Positions 8,256 to 16,513 of a stretch of 64,000 nucleotides of DNA are shown piece after piece. The notes under the pieces are model-generated. The model searched no databases. It worked only from the letters and a program-made list of their open reading frames with translations, and was not told the DNA's origin. The first letter of the stretch is position 1. Each line of letters opens with the position of its first letter. Source of the stretch: Anaerolineae bacterium (GTDB lineage Bacteria > Chloroflexota > Anaerolineae > Aggregatilineales > Ch27); contig JABLXG010000015.1 in NCBI GenBank assembly GCA_013178165.1, positions 62,001-126,000 on the forward strand, in the 5' to 3' direction. The translations under genes were made by a program, and so were the position numbers.

Positions 8256-9650
8256 TTACCCCCGCACCGCCGTCTCTGCCACCAGGTTGTGGAAGAAATG
8301 GATCGCGGTGGCGATCCCCCGCTCGAAGTAGTCCAGCAGCATGTATTCGTTAGGGGCATGGACGCCTTCGCCCGTGCCGTAGCCCAGCGAGGTCAGCGGC
8401 ATACCCAGTTCCCGCTGGAACATGCCCATGATCGGCACGGAACCGCCCGCGCGGATCAACCGCGCCCGCTTGCCCCAGGTGGCTTCATAAGCGCGCTGGA
8501 TGGCTTCCACCTGTGGCCCATCGAACATCATCGTCACCGGCCAGCCCAGCGGCCCGGTCTGCACGTCGATGCTGACCGTCGGCGTGGCAAAGCTGCGGAC
8601 GTAGTCCACAAACTTTTGCTGCACATCAGCGGGGTCCTGGTCGGCCACCAGGCGCATGGTGACCTTGAAGCCGCCGCGTGCCGGGATCACGGTCTTGGAG
8701 CCGGGCCCCTGGTAGCCGCCCCAGATGCCGTTCACGTCCAGCGTTGGCAGGGCGGTCGCCCGCACACTAAAGCTGCCCAGCGGCTCCGCCCAGAAGGTTT
8801 GCAGACCGGTGTCTTTGCGGGCCATTTCCACAAAATCCGGCTCGTACGAAGCCAGCATGGACAGCTCTTCCGGCGGCAGGGGACGTACATTGTCGTAGAA
8901 GCCGGGGACGGTCACCCGCCCGCTGTCATCATGCAATGCGCCGATGATCCGGCCTACCACATGCAGGGGGTTGTGCACCACGCCGCCGTATAGCCCGGAG
9001 TGCAGGTCGCGGGCCGGGCCGGTGACGGTCACTTCCGCCTCAATGATCCCCCGCGCAGCATACATGATCGTGGGGTCGTCCGGGCGGGAACCGCCATCCG
9101 AAACCAGCATGAAGTCGGCGCGGAGCAGGTCGCGGTGTTCACGGATGAACGGCTCCATACTTGGCGAGCCGATCTCCTCCTCACCCTCGAAGAACACCTT
9201 GACGTTGACCGGCAGCTGTCCTTCCGCAGCCAGCATGGCCTCAAACGCCTTGAGGTTGACCCATACGCCACATTTGTCATCGATTACGCCGCGCGCATAC
9301 AGCCTGCCATCACGGATGGATGGTTCAAAGGGCGGCGTCACCCATTCGTCCAGCGGGTCGACCGGCTGCACGTCGTAATGGGCGTACACCAGCACCGTCG
9401 GGCGGTCAGGGCCAGCCTCCAGCCATTCCCCGTAGACGACCGGGCTGCCGCCGGTAGGATAAGCGCGGGTGTTCCTGAAGCCCAGCCGGGCCAGTTCCGC
9501 CACCACCCAGTCGGCGCAACGCTCCAGATCCGCCCGGTAGGCCGGATCAGTGCTGACCGAGGGGATACGCAAGAAGTCCAAGAAGCCATCCAAAAAGCGC
9601 TCGCGGTGGGCGCGCGCGTAGTCCATGGCCTGTTGCCGTGGGTCTGTCAT
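8256..9650 (-). CDS. M20-family metallopeptidase (dipeptidase-like)
   Basis: The 464-residue protein has the M20 zinc-site pattern: VLVYAHYDVQPVDP with the first His and Asp, DDKCGVWVNLKAF with the bridging Asp, and FEGEEEIGSPS with the catalytic Glu-Glu pair. A dimerisation domain lies in the middle. Members hydrolyse dipeptides or related amide bonds in the cytoplasm, and this length and the PRQQAMDYARAHRERFLDGFLDFL start match the dipeptidase subgroup. The start at 9650 has GGAGAG just upstream; the longer frame to 9761 crosses a hairpin and lacks a ribosome site. The substrate cannot be read from sequence. Confidence 0.9.
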   Translation of the reverse strand: MTDPRQQAMDYARAHRERFLDGFLDFLRIPSVSTDPAYRADLERCADWVVAELARLGFRNTRAYPTGGSPVVYGEWLEAGPDRPTVLVYAHYDVQPVDPLDEWVTPPFEPSIRDGRLYARGVIDDKCGVWVNLKAFEAMLAAEGQLPVNVKVFFEGEEEIGSPSMEPFIREHRDLLRADFMLVSDGGSRPDDPTIMYAARGIIEAEVTVTGPARDLHSGLYGGVVHNPLHVVGRIIGALHDDSGRVTVPGFYDNVRPLPPEELSMLASYEPDFVEMARKDTGLQTFWAEPLGSFSVRATALPTLDVNGIWGGYQGPGSKTVIPARGGFKVTMRLVADQDPADVQQKFVDYVRSFATPTVSIDVQTGPLGWPVTMMFDGPQVEAIQRAYEATWGKRARLIRAGGSVPIMGMFQRELGMPLTSLGYGTGEGVHAPNEYMLLDYFERGIATAIHFFHNLVAETAVRG

Positions 9651-9684
9651 CACTGTTCTCTCCTTAATGCATAACTGCTTCGCA

Positions 9685-9727
9685 CCCGGCGGATGGCGCC
9701 ATCCACAGGATGGCATCATCCGCCGGG
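9685..9727. terminator. long imperfect hairpin between two minus-strand genes
   Basis: Twenty bases (9685-9704, CCCGGCGGATGGCGCCATCC) pair with 9708-9727 with only two mismatches and a three-base loop. It sits just after the stop of the lipoprotein gene (9734) and before the M20 start, so it probably ends or attenuates the upstream transcript. There is no T-run. Confidence 0.55.
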
Positions 9728-9733
9728 GCCTGA

Positions 9734-11197
9734 TCACTCGCCTGTGTAGCGCACCTGCCACACGTGCCCATAGATGTAATCCGCCACGACCAGCGACCCA
9801 TCCGGGGCAACGGCCACATCCGCCGGGCGGATCAGGCCGGTCACAAAGGCGCTGACCTGGGCCGCCCGGGTGTTGGGGACATTACGCACGCGGATGACCC
9901 GCTGTGCGCCCTCCACACCGTTCCACAGGGCCACAAACAGGTTGTCGTAGTATTCAGGTGGGAAGGCCCCGCTATGATAGGCAACAATCCCGCGCGGGCT
10001 GGAATCGGGGGGCAGGGTCACCCAGTCCGGCACCGGGGTCAGGTCAGGAGGAATGACCGGGCATTCCAGGCAGCCGCGCTCCCGCCAGTACGGCCAGCCA
10101 TGATGCCCGCCCTGCTCCAGGCGAACCAGCCGGTCACCGATGCCAATGATCAGCCCGGTGTCGGTCACGAACAGCCGCCCATCGGCGGTGAAAGTCAGGT
10201 CGATCGGGTCGCGGAAGCCGCGCCCCAGCACCTCGACCGTGCTCCCATCCGGCGGCAGGCGCAGGATCGCCCCTTCCCAGGGGGTGGGCGTGGCGTACAG
10301 CTCCGGCAGGTGGGGGGCGGCCTCGCTATGGTCAGTCAGCGCCCCGGCTGCCAGAACCAGGTAGCCGTCCGGCCCGAAGGCGATGCCATTGGGTTGACCA
10401 TTGATGATCGTGTAGCAGCAGGGCAGATCATCGCGCAGCAGCCGCGGCGTACCGTCCGGCTCCAGGCTCCACAGCGCCCCGCCGCCATCCGCCCGCGTCC
10501 GGGCTGTGTAGTAGAGGATATCTGTGCCGGGACGGAAGGCCAGCCCTCCCGGCGAGATCAGGCCGTCCAGAATCGTCGCGCTCGCGCCGGTGGCCGGGTC
10601 GAGCGCGACCAGCGCACCTGCCTGTGCCCCATCGGTGATCACCAGTGCATAGAGCCGTCCGTCCGGGCCAAAGGCAATGCTCAACGGCTGGCCGGGCAAC
10701 TGCCCCAGATGACTGAGCACGAAGCCCGGCGGGACGGCGATCCGCTGCAGAAAGCCGTCGATATCGTCCTCACAGGGGAAGTCGCCGCAACTCCACCCGG
10801 CGGTGGGACTCAGCGGCGCTTCGACGGTCGCCCGCACGGCGGGCTGAACCGCCAGTGTGGGCACGGGCGTCAGCGTGATCAGGCCGGGGGTAGGCGTCGG
10901 CGTGCTGGAGGGCGTCAGACTCGGCGTTGGCGTGAAGCTGGCCGTCGGCGTGAAGGTGGCCGTTGGCGTAGGAGTCAGGCTGGGCGTGATCGTCGGCGTG
11001 GCGGTCGGGGTGGCGGTCGGCGGCAGGCCGCCGCCGGTGATGCGCGTGGGCGTGACACTGCCCGCCGCCAGCGGCGTGATGGCCGGGGCTGCCCCGCTGC
11101 CCAGATCGCAGGCCAGGGCGGCCAGCGTCAGCAGGCTCAGCGCCACAAAGACGCGGCTCAGCCCGGCAACCGGATCGCTGCAGAATCTCGTTCGCAT
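9734..11197 (-). CDS. lipoprotein with glucose/sorbosone dehydrogenase-like beta-propeller
   Basis: The 487-residue protein begins with a signal segment ending in ALAC (Cys30), a plausible but slightly off-consensus lipobox. It then has a Thr/Pro-rich linker of TPTATPT-type repeats (about 45-110). From about 140 the sequence is a beta-propeller of the soluble glucose/sorbosone dehydrogenase family: IAFGPDGRLYALVITDG, GLAFRPGTDILYYTAR, FTADGRLFVTDTG and VAPDGSLVVADY recur as blade strands. Members oxidise sugars with PQQ, but many bacterial relatives have no proven activity. The protein would sit on the outer face of the membrane. It is followed at 11209 by dtd, 11 bases away, so the two are probably co-transcribed. 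Confidence 0.8.
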   Translation of the reverse strand: MRTRFCSDPVAGLSRVFVALSLLTLAALACDLGSGAAPAITPLAAGSVTPTRITGGGLPPTATPTATPTITPSLTPTPTATFTPTASFTPTPSLTPSSTPTPTPGLITLTPVPTLAVQPAVRATVEAPLSPTAGWSCGDFPCEDDIDGFLQRIAVPPGFVLSHLGQLPGQPLSIAFGPDGRLYALVITDGAQAGALVALDPATGASATILDGLISPGGLAFRPGTDILYYTARTRADGGGALWSLEPDGTPRLLRDDLPCCYTIINGQPNGIAFGPDGYLVLAAGALTDHSEAAPHLPELYATPTPWEGAILRLPPDGSTVEVLGRGFRDPIDLTFTADGRLFVTDTGLIIGIGDRLVRLEQGGHHGWPYWRERGCLECPVIPPDLTPVPDWVTLPPDSSPRGIVAYHSGAFPPEYYDNLFVALWNGVEGAQRVIRVRNVPNTRAAQVSAFVTGLIRPADVAVAPDGSLVVADYIYGHVWQVRYTGE

Positions 11198-11208
11198 CCC
11201 TGCTGTCC

Positions 11209-11658
11209 CTACAATGTGTCTGTGTCGAGGATGATCGTCACCGGCCCCTGGTTGACGATCTCGACGGTCATCAGCGCGCCAAAGACACCGTGTTCCACCC
11301 GCGTCACGCCGTACTCCTGCAACTTGCGGGCGTAGGCCAGCACCAGCGGTTCGGCCTGCTCCGGGCGGGCAGCATCGACGAAGGCCGGGCGGCGGCCCTT
11401 GCGGGCATCGGCGTACAGCGTGAACTGGGAGATCACCAGGACGCCGCCGCCTATATCCAGCACCGAGCGGTTGAGCTTGCCCTCGTCGTCCTCAAAGACG
11501 CGCAGATGGGCCGTTTTGCGGGCCAGCAGATCGGCCTGCTGCTCGGTGTCGGTATGGGTGACGCCCACCAGGGCGACAAAGCCCTGATCCACCGCGCCGA
11601 CAACCCGCCCGTCCACCGTGACCGATCCCCGCGTCACCCGTTGCAACACCACGCGCAT
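11209..11658 (-). CDS. dtd: D-aminoacyl-tRNA deacylase
   Basis: The 149-residue protein is a standard-length DTD, which removes D-amino acids (and glycine mischarged on tRNA-Ala) from tRNA. It starts [17 protein letters not shown], has the active-site [15 protein letters not shown] segment with the SQxT motif, and the second motif NQGPVTI near the C-terminus (GP cross-subunit motif). The start at 11658 was chosen from the family N-terminus; the longer frame reaches 11901 with no supporting similarity. A TGCTACAAT element on the minus strand lies about 42 bases upstream. Confidence 0.95.
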   Translation of the reverse strand: MRVVLQRVTRGSVTVDGRVVGAVDQGFVALVGVTHTDTEQQADLLARKTAHLRVFEDDEGKLNRSVLDIGGGVLVISQFTLYADARKGRRPAFVDAARPEQAEPLVLAYARKLQEYGVTRVEHGVFGALMTVEIVNQGPVTIILDTDTL

Positions 11659-11699
11659 CGCGCTGCTCCTCTCCTGTTGCCTGCGTTTCCAGCGGGGCG

Positions 11700-11708
11700 A
11701 TTGTAGCA
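11700..11708 (-). promoter_or_regulatory. extended -10 for dtd
   Basis: Read on the minus strand this is TGCTACAAT, the same 9-mer as in the dnaA promoter. It ends 41 bases before the dtd ATG. Confidence 0.5.
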
Positions 11709-11854
11709 CACCGCAGCAGCTCTCCGGCAGAGCTAATGTGTACGGTGCTCCCCGGTTTGAAAAGAGGCCGGGGATGGTGTTAAATAAATCGGGGGATGCG
11801 GCCCACAGGTTCGCCCCCTGATCGTGCATCCAGCGCGTGAAGTGAGGGAACGCT

Positions 11855-12265
11855 ATGGCCCAGGAATACCGGAGCGAGAAACTGGAGCATGTCCTGCGCA
11901 AGATTCATCTGGTGCTCCGGGGAGGCGTCAAGGCATCGGTGATCGTCGATGTCAGCGGGCTGCTGATGGCCTCCTTTCCTCCCGGCCTGGCCGACGCCGC
12001 TGATGCTCCAACCAGCAGCCCTCAGGTGGCAGCCATGGCTGCTACCCTGATCGGCCTGGCAGAAACCACACTGGAACGCCTGGCGCAGGGCAGGCTGGAT
12101 CGTATCCTTATGGAAGGGCAAAACGGCTTGATGCTGGTCTACCCGGCGGGCCGGGTCGCCGCCATTGCCATCCTGCTGGAGAAGGATGCCCGCCTGGACC
12201 ATGCCTTCTTCGCTGCCAGCAAGGCGGCCCGCGAAGTGCTGGAAGTCCTCAATCTGCAGCCATAG
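11855..12265 (+). CDS. roadblock/LC7-domain protein
   Basis: The 136-residue single-domain protein has the roadblock pattern: a helix ([16 protein letters not shown]), the strand pair [17 protein letters not shown], a long helix around [18 protein letters not shown], and the strands [25 protein letters not shown]. Bacterial roadblock proteins usually pair with small GTPases of the MglA/Ras type or with regulatory kinases and act as adaptors or GTPase activators. No GTPase gene is adjacent here. The gene is transcribed alone, divergent from dtd and convergent with the FHA gene. Confidence 0.85.
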   Translation: MAQEYRSEKLEHVLRKIHLVLRGGVKASVIVDVSGLLMASFPPGLADAADAPTSSPQVAAMAATLIGLAETTLERLAQGRLDRILMEGQNGLMLVYPAGRVAAIAILLEKDARLDHAFFAASKAAREVLEVLNLQP

Positions 12266-12293
12266 CGCCACTCTCCCGCCCGTCGATCAAAAA

Positions 12294-12323
12294 ACGCCCC
12301 GCCCATGACCTGCGGCGGGGCGT
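12294..12323 (-). terminator. intrinsic terminator of the FHA gene
   Basis: ACGCCCCGCC (12294-12303) pairs perfectly with GGCGGGGCGT (12314-12323). Six A's at 12289-12294 become a T-run on the minus strand, so it ends the FHA transcript; it may also stop the convergent roadblock gene. Confidence 0.8.
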
Positions 12324-12341
12324 GTGGTGATTTGCCAGCGT

Positions 12342-13103
12342 TCAGGCGTCACCCTGCTTCTTATCATCGGGAGCAGGCGGAACATCCTCGGATGGCGGCT
12401 CCACAGCGCGGGTAGTCGGCTGGCCTGGTTCGCTGCGGCGCAGAGGGGGCATCGAATCGAGCAGTTCCTGCAGCGCCGGGCCGGTGATCGTCTCGATCAG
12501 GTTGTTGTTTTCGGCGGCGGGCGCACCGGTGGTTTGGGGCGGCTCCTCAGGGGTTGTGTCGGCGGAGTGATTGGGAAGCTCCCCCAGGACCCCCGGCGGA
12601 GGCTGGAAGATGATGCGGATCACCATCTGCCCCAGCCGCAGCCGGTCGCCGTCGCGCAGGCGATACGGCTGATGCGGGTTGAGCCGCTGACCGTTGAGGA
12701 AAGAGCCATTGCTGCTGCCCAGGTCCCAGACATCCAGGTGCTCATCATCGGTCAGGCGCAGCGCCGCATGGCGGCGGCTGACGCCCATCCGGTAACCGGC
12801 GTAAGGTGTCAGATCAACATCGGGCATGGCGCCTGTGGCCGGGTCGCGGCGGCCAAAGATCACCTGCTGGCCAGGGCGGATTATTAACGGCTCCGGCGCT
12901 CCCTCGATCTCAAAGCGCAACTGCGAGCCTGCCGGAAAGTGGTCGCTCCCCGCGCTGATGATCGGCTCGCTCACGGCGACATCCGTCTCGCCAAACGAGC
13001 GGGTGGCCCCGGCAGCGGCCGTATTTTCCAGGCTGGTGCCGCAGTTCTCACAGAAGACCACACCGGATCGATTAAGGTGCCCGCAGTTTGCGCAAACTAG
13101 CAT
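12342..13103 (-). CDS. zinc-ribbon plus FHA-domain protein
   Basis: The 253-residue protein starts with a four-cysteine ribbon (CANCGHLNRSGVVFCENCG). It then has an FHA domain at roughly residues 75-165, with GRRDP, SRRHAAL and DLGSSNGSFLNGQRL, which contain the conserved Gly-Arg, Ser-Arg-Arg-His and Asn residues that bind phosphothreonine. The C-terminal 80 residues are Pro/Glu-rich and probably disordered. It would read signals from Ser/Thr kinases such as the one at 37670. The start at 13103 is chosen because the ribbon begins there; a longer frame adds an unlikely 14 residues. A minus-strand TATAAT lies at 13169-13174. Confidence 0.88.
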   Translation of the reverse strand: MLVCANCGHLNRSGVVFCENCGTSLENTAAAGATRSFGETDVAVSEPIISAGSDHFPAGSQLRFEIEGAPEPLIIRPGQQVIFGRRDPATGAMPDVDLTPYAGYRMGVSRRHAALRLTDDEHLDVWDLGSSNGSFLNGQRLNPHQPYRLRDGDRLRLGQMVIRIIFQPPPGVLGELPNHSADTTPEEPPQTTGAPAAENNNLIETITGPALQELLDSMPPLRRSEPGQPTTRAVEPPSEDVPPAPDDKKQGDA

Positions 13104-13168
13104 GGGTCTGGCTCTTTTCAGGGTACGCGGCATGCCGCAGTACATTAAACGCTACCTACTACTCTTAT

Positions 13169-13174
13169 ATTATA
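13169..13174 (-). promoter_or_regulatory. -10 element for the FHA gene
   Basis: The minus strand reads CACTATAATATAAG, a perfect TATAAT in an AT-rich pocket 66 bases before the FHA start. There is no clear -35. Confidence 0.5.
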
Positions 13175-13281
13175 GTGCAATTACCCCTACAGACGATATG
13201 CTACCCGCCCGCAGGCGGAAGGGCCGCACCGGTTGGCAGTCCCGCTGCCCGTGGGGGGGGGAACTGTGTAAGGGCCTGCGC

Positions 13282-14253
13282 CTACTGCGACCAGTCGGTC
13301 GGGGTGCGATCCCAGCGGTGGGCGCGCAGCTTCTCGATCAACCCGGCGGGTAAACCCGCGCCGTCGCTGGCGGCGATGTTGGCTTCCACGTGATGCAACT
13401 TGCGCATACCGGGGATGACCGTGCTGACTGTCGGGTTGGAGAGGATGAAGCGCAGGGCCATCTCCGCCATGGTCATCCCCGGCGGGATCAGCGGACGCAG
13501 AGCCTCCGCCCGGTCGACCGAGGCGTTGAGGTTTTCCGGCACAAAGTACGTATTGCGCCAGTCGCCTTCCGGCCAGCGGGTGTCTTTGGTCAACGTGCCG
13601 GTGAGCGTGCCTTCATCGAAAGGCACGCGGGCGATGATGGCGATGTCCAGTTCCTGCGCCAGCGGGAACAGGTGATCCTCCGGCGCCTGATCAAAGATGT
13701 TGTAGATCACCTGCACGGCGTCGATCAGGCCGGTTTTGAGCGTTTCCAGAACGTTATCCGGCTCCCACCGGTTGACGCTGACTCCCATCGATGTGATCAA
13801 TCCCTCGCGCTTGAGATCGTCGACGGCGTTCTGCCAGCTCTCGTCATTGGCCCAGGCATCTTCCCAGACATGGAACTGCATCAGGTCGATCCGTTCCACA
13901 CCCAGGTTGGCCAGGCTCTTTTCCGTATACTCGCGGATGTAATCGGGTGGGAAGACGTCCATCAGCTTGAAATGCGACCTGGACGGCCAGATGCGATTCT
14001 TGGGCGGAATCTTGGTGGCGACATACAGCCGCTTCTCTGGGTAGGCGCGCACAAGCTGACCCAACAGGCGCTCACTGTGGCCCTCGCCGTAGCCCCAGGC
14101 GGTGTCAAAGAAGTTGCAGCCCAGCTCAACCGACCGGTGCAGCGATTGCATGGTCTCTTCATCGTCGGAGCCGGTCCAGCCGGCCAGGCCCCACATCCCG
14201 TACCCAACCTCGCTGACCTGCCAGCCCAGGCGGCCAAATCTGCGGTACTGCAT
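13282..14253 (-). CDS. aldo/keto reductase
   Basis: The 323-residue protein is a (beta/alpha)8 NADPH-dependent oxidoreductase. It begins MQYRRFGRLGWQVSEVGYG and has the catalytic tetrad in FFDTAWGYGEGHSE (Asp, Tyr), VATKIPPKN (Lys) and MQFHVWED (His). The C-terminal region has the cofactor site ILSNPTVSTVIPGMR. It belongs to the broad aldo/keto reductase family that uses aldehydes, ketones or sugars; the substrate is not predictable. GGGGAGGAG lies a few bases before the ATG at 14253, and the longer frame to 14628 is not supported. A CGGTATACT element on the minus strand lies 43 bases upstream. Confidence 0.92.
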   Translation of the reverse strand: MQYRRFGRLGWQVSEVGYGMWGLAGWTGSDDEETMQSLHRSVELGCNFFDTAWGYGEGHSERLLGQLVRAYPEKRLYVATKIPPKNRIWPSRSHFKLMDVFPPDYIREYTEKSLANLGVERIDLMQFHVWEDAWANDESWQNAVDDLKREGLITSMGVSVNRWEPDNVLETLKTGLIDAVQVIYNIFDQAPEDHLFPLAQELDIAIIARVPFDEGTLTGTLTKDTRWPEGDWRNTYFVPENLNASVDRAEALRPLIPPGMTMAEMALRFILSNPTVSTVIPGMRKLHHVEANIAASDGAGLPAGLIEKLRAHRWDRTPTDWSQ

Positions 14254-14296
14254 GGTCGTCTCCTCCCCACTGTCTGCCGTTCGATGGTTTACCCAG

Positions 14297-14305
14297 AGTA
14301 TACCG
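14297..14305 (-). promoter_or_regulatory. -10 element for the aldo/keto reductase gene
   Basis: Minus-strand CGGTATACT, 43 bases upstream of the ATG, fits the window-wide [T/C]G[C/G]TAnnnT pattern. Confidence 0.45.
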
Positions 14306-14414
14306 TGATCTGCCGGGCTGGCGGGCTGGCGCGGTGGTGCGCGGCACCATACCACGGGCGACTTCCTGACCCCGACGGCCGGCTGGCATCTTTGCCGCCT
14401 GCGCCGGGCAGCGG

Positions 14415-14420
14415 TATAGT
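14415..14420 (+). promoter_or_regulatory. -10 element for the DUF2723-like membrane gene
   Basis: CGGTATAGT ends 37 bases before the ATG at 14458. No -35 is apparent. Confidence 0.4.
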
Positions 14421-14457
14421 CCCCGACGTTTGGGATCGGTTGTGCTGAGGTTTGCTG

Positions 14458-16374
14458 ATGACCCGCCGTGCGCTTTCCGGCGGCTGGCTGCCGTTTCTGG
14501 CGGCGCTGGCCGGCCTGCTGATCGTCTACCTGCCCACCGTGCAGCCCATCCCGGCCGGGTCCGGGCATTACACCATGCTGGACACGGGCGAAACGCAGAT
14601 CGTGCTCAACGTCTGGGGCACGCTGCACGCCACCGGCTACCCGCTGTATGTCATGACGGGCAGCGCCCTGGTGGCAGCGCTGCGGCTGGCCGGCGTCGGA
14701 CCGGCGACAGCGCCGGCGCTGGTCTCTCTACTGTGGGGGGTGCTGGCGCTGGCCGTTTTCTACGCCCTGCTGCGCCACCTGACCGGGCGGACGTGGGCGT
14801 CCGCCGTCGTCATTGTGCTGTTCGGCCTGATGCGCACAGTCTGGATTCACCAGGTCATCGCCGAAGTCTACTCGTTCGGTTTGTTGATCCTGGTCGGGTT
14901 GCTGGCGCTGGCCCTGTGGCGCGCGCCTGTTCGGGGGCGCATCCTGGGGCTGGCCCTGCTGGGTGGGATCGGCGTCGGGCATCACCGCGCTCTGGCCTTC
15001 ACCGCACCAGCCCTGATTGTTGCTGCCTGGCCGTCGCTCTGGCGCGGCGATTCCGGCGGCACCTCTCCCGCGTCGTGGCGCGCCGGAATCGCCCGGCTGG
15101 CGCAGCTGGCGGTGGCTGGCCTGCCGCTGGCTGCAGCGGGCGTCTTCCTGCCGTACCTTTACCTGTGGGCGCGGGCCAGGGCGGGCGCAGCCTGGGTCTA
15201 TGGCGATCCATCGACGCTAGCCGGGCTGTGGGCGCAGTTCAGCGGGGAAGAAGCCGGGCGGTACATCGGCCTGCCGGGGACATGGGACGCGCTGCAGGCC
15301 AACCTGGCGCTGGTCAACAGCGTGCTGCTGACCGATCTGACACTGCCGGGTTTGCTGGCCGGGCTGGCCGGGTTGATCGTTGCCCTGTGGGAGCCGCACC
15401 AACGCCGGGCGGCGGTCGCCCTGTTGCTCAATGCGGCGGTGCCATATACCTTTCACGTCCTGTTTTACCAGGACGTGCTCTCCGCGCTGATCCTGCCGAT
15501 ACTGGTCTCGGCGGCAGGCGGCTGGCTGTTGCTGGCTGACCGTCTGCTGCGCCTGGCCGGGGAGCGCCCAGCGGGCCGGGCACGGCTGATCCCGGTCGGT
15601 TTGCTGGCGGTGGCGGTGCTGGCGGCAGGATTCTTGCTGGGGACAAACGGCCCGTTCATCGCCGGGCTGGTGAGCGATCCCGCTGGGCTGAAAGCCATCG
15701 CCACCGCGGCAGGCACGCCGCCCGGCGCGACACTGATGATCCCCTGGGGGGTGCAGTACTTTGCCGTCAGGTTCGCCCAGGATGTCGACCCGGCGCTGGC
15801 GCCCGGCCTGCGCAATGTGCCGATCGTCGATCACCGTACCGACTTACTGGCGCTGGCGCGGGATGGGATACTGGTCGTCCCGGCGGAGACGCTGTGGAAT
15901 CAGCCGCCGGCCTGGTGGGAGGCGCGGCTGGGCCAGCTGCCGGTCGCCCAGGCCGCCGCCCCGGGGCTGGTGCAGATCGGCCTGACGCCGGGGCGCATCG
16001 CCGACCCGCCGGATTCCTTTGGTCCTGCTGCTGAACGGATCACCTGCGCCGCCGGTCGGGTGATCCTGGAAGTGATGTGGTACACGCCGGAGACGCCTGC
16101 CGAAGACCTGAGCGTGTTTGTCCATGCCCTGGACGCAAACGGGACGATCCTCGCCCAGGCTGACCAGATTGCGCCGGTGTATGGCTGGCGGCCGCTGACC
16201 ACCTGGCGGGCGGGCGAGGCCGTGCGCGATGTCTACGCCCTGGACGCCGACCCGGCGACTGTGCGCCGGGTGCGTTACGGCCTGTACCGGATCACCGCCG
16301 CCGGCTTTGAGAATGTCTACACATACACGGTTGAGGTGAACTGCCCGCCAGAGGAAGCGGGTCTGCGTTTTTGA
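14458..16374 (+). CDS. polytopic membrane protein, DUF2723 / O-mannosyltransferase-like
   Basis: The 638-residue protein has about ten hydrophobic segments in the first 420 residues and an extracytoplasmic C-terminal domain. Near the N-terminus, after the first helix, it carries DTGETQIVLNVWGTLHATGYPLY. The acidic DxGE and the GYPLY pattern are typical of DUF2723 proteins, distant relatives of GT-C protein O-mannosyltransferases that use lipid-linked sugars. A glycosyl-transfer role at the membrane is inference. The C-terminal part has a beta-sandwich look (SVFVHALDANGTILAQADQ). ATG 14458 is favoured over the TTG two codons earlier, with a weak CTGAGG upstream. Confidence 0.75.
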   Translation: MTRRALSGGWLPFLAALAGLLIVYLPTVQPIPAGSGHYTMLDTGETQIVLNVWGTLHATGYPLYVMTGSALVAALRLAGVGPATAPALVSLLWGVLALAVFYALLRHLTGRTWASAVVIVLFGLMRTVWIHQVIAEVYSFGLLILVGLLALALWRAPVRGRILGLALLGGIGVGHHRALAFTAPALIVAAWPSLWRGDSGGTSPASWRAGIARLAQLAVAGLPLAAAGVFLPYLYLWARARAGAAWVYGDPSTLAGLWAQFSGEEAGRYIGLPGTWDALQANLALVNSVLLTDLTLPGLLAGLAGLIVALWEPHQRRAAVALLLNAAVPYTFHVLFYQDVLSALILPILVSAAGGWLLLADRLLRLAGERPAGRARLIPVGLLAVAVLAAGFLLGTNGPFIAGLVSDPAGLKAIATAAGTPPGATLMIPWGVQYFAVRFAQDVDPALAPGLRNVPIVDHRTDLLALARDGILVVPAETLWNQPPAWWEARLGQLPVAQAAAPGLVQIGLTPGRIADPPDSFGPAAERITCAAGRVILEVMWYTPETPAEDLSVFVHALDANGTILAQADQIAPVYGWRPLTTWRAGEAVRDVYALDADPATVRRVRYGLYRITAAGFENVYTYTVEVNCPPEEAGLRF

Positions 16375-16451
16375 GTGTTGACCCGGCGCGCCGGGTTCTG
16401 AGCAGCCCTGTTCCAGGAGGCAGGTCAGGCCCGGATTTCGCGGGCAGGCGG

Positions 16452-16457
16452 TATGAT
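16452..16457 (+). promoter_or_regulatory. -10 element for the GH1 gene
   Basis: CGGTATGAT (16449-16457) lies 56 bases before the GH1 start, directly after a small GC hairpin that may end the upstream gene. Confidence 0.4.
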
Positions 16458-16513
16458 CGGCGTTGATCTGCGCCTGTGTTGAGGGCACTGCTGTGATCGG
16501 AAGGTGGAGGGGT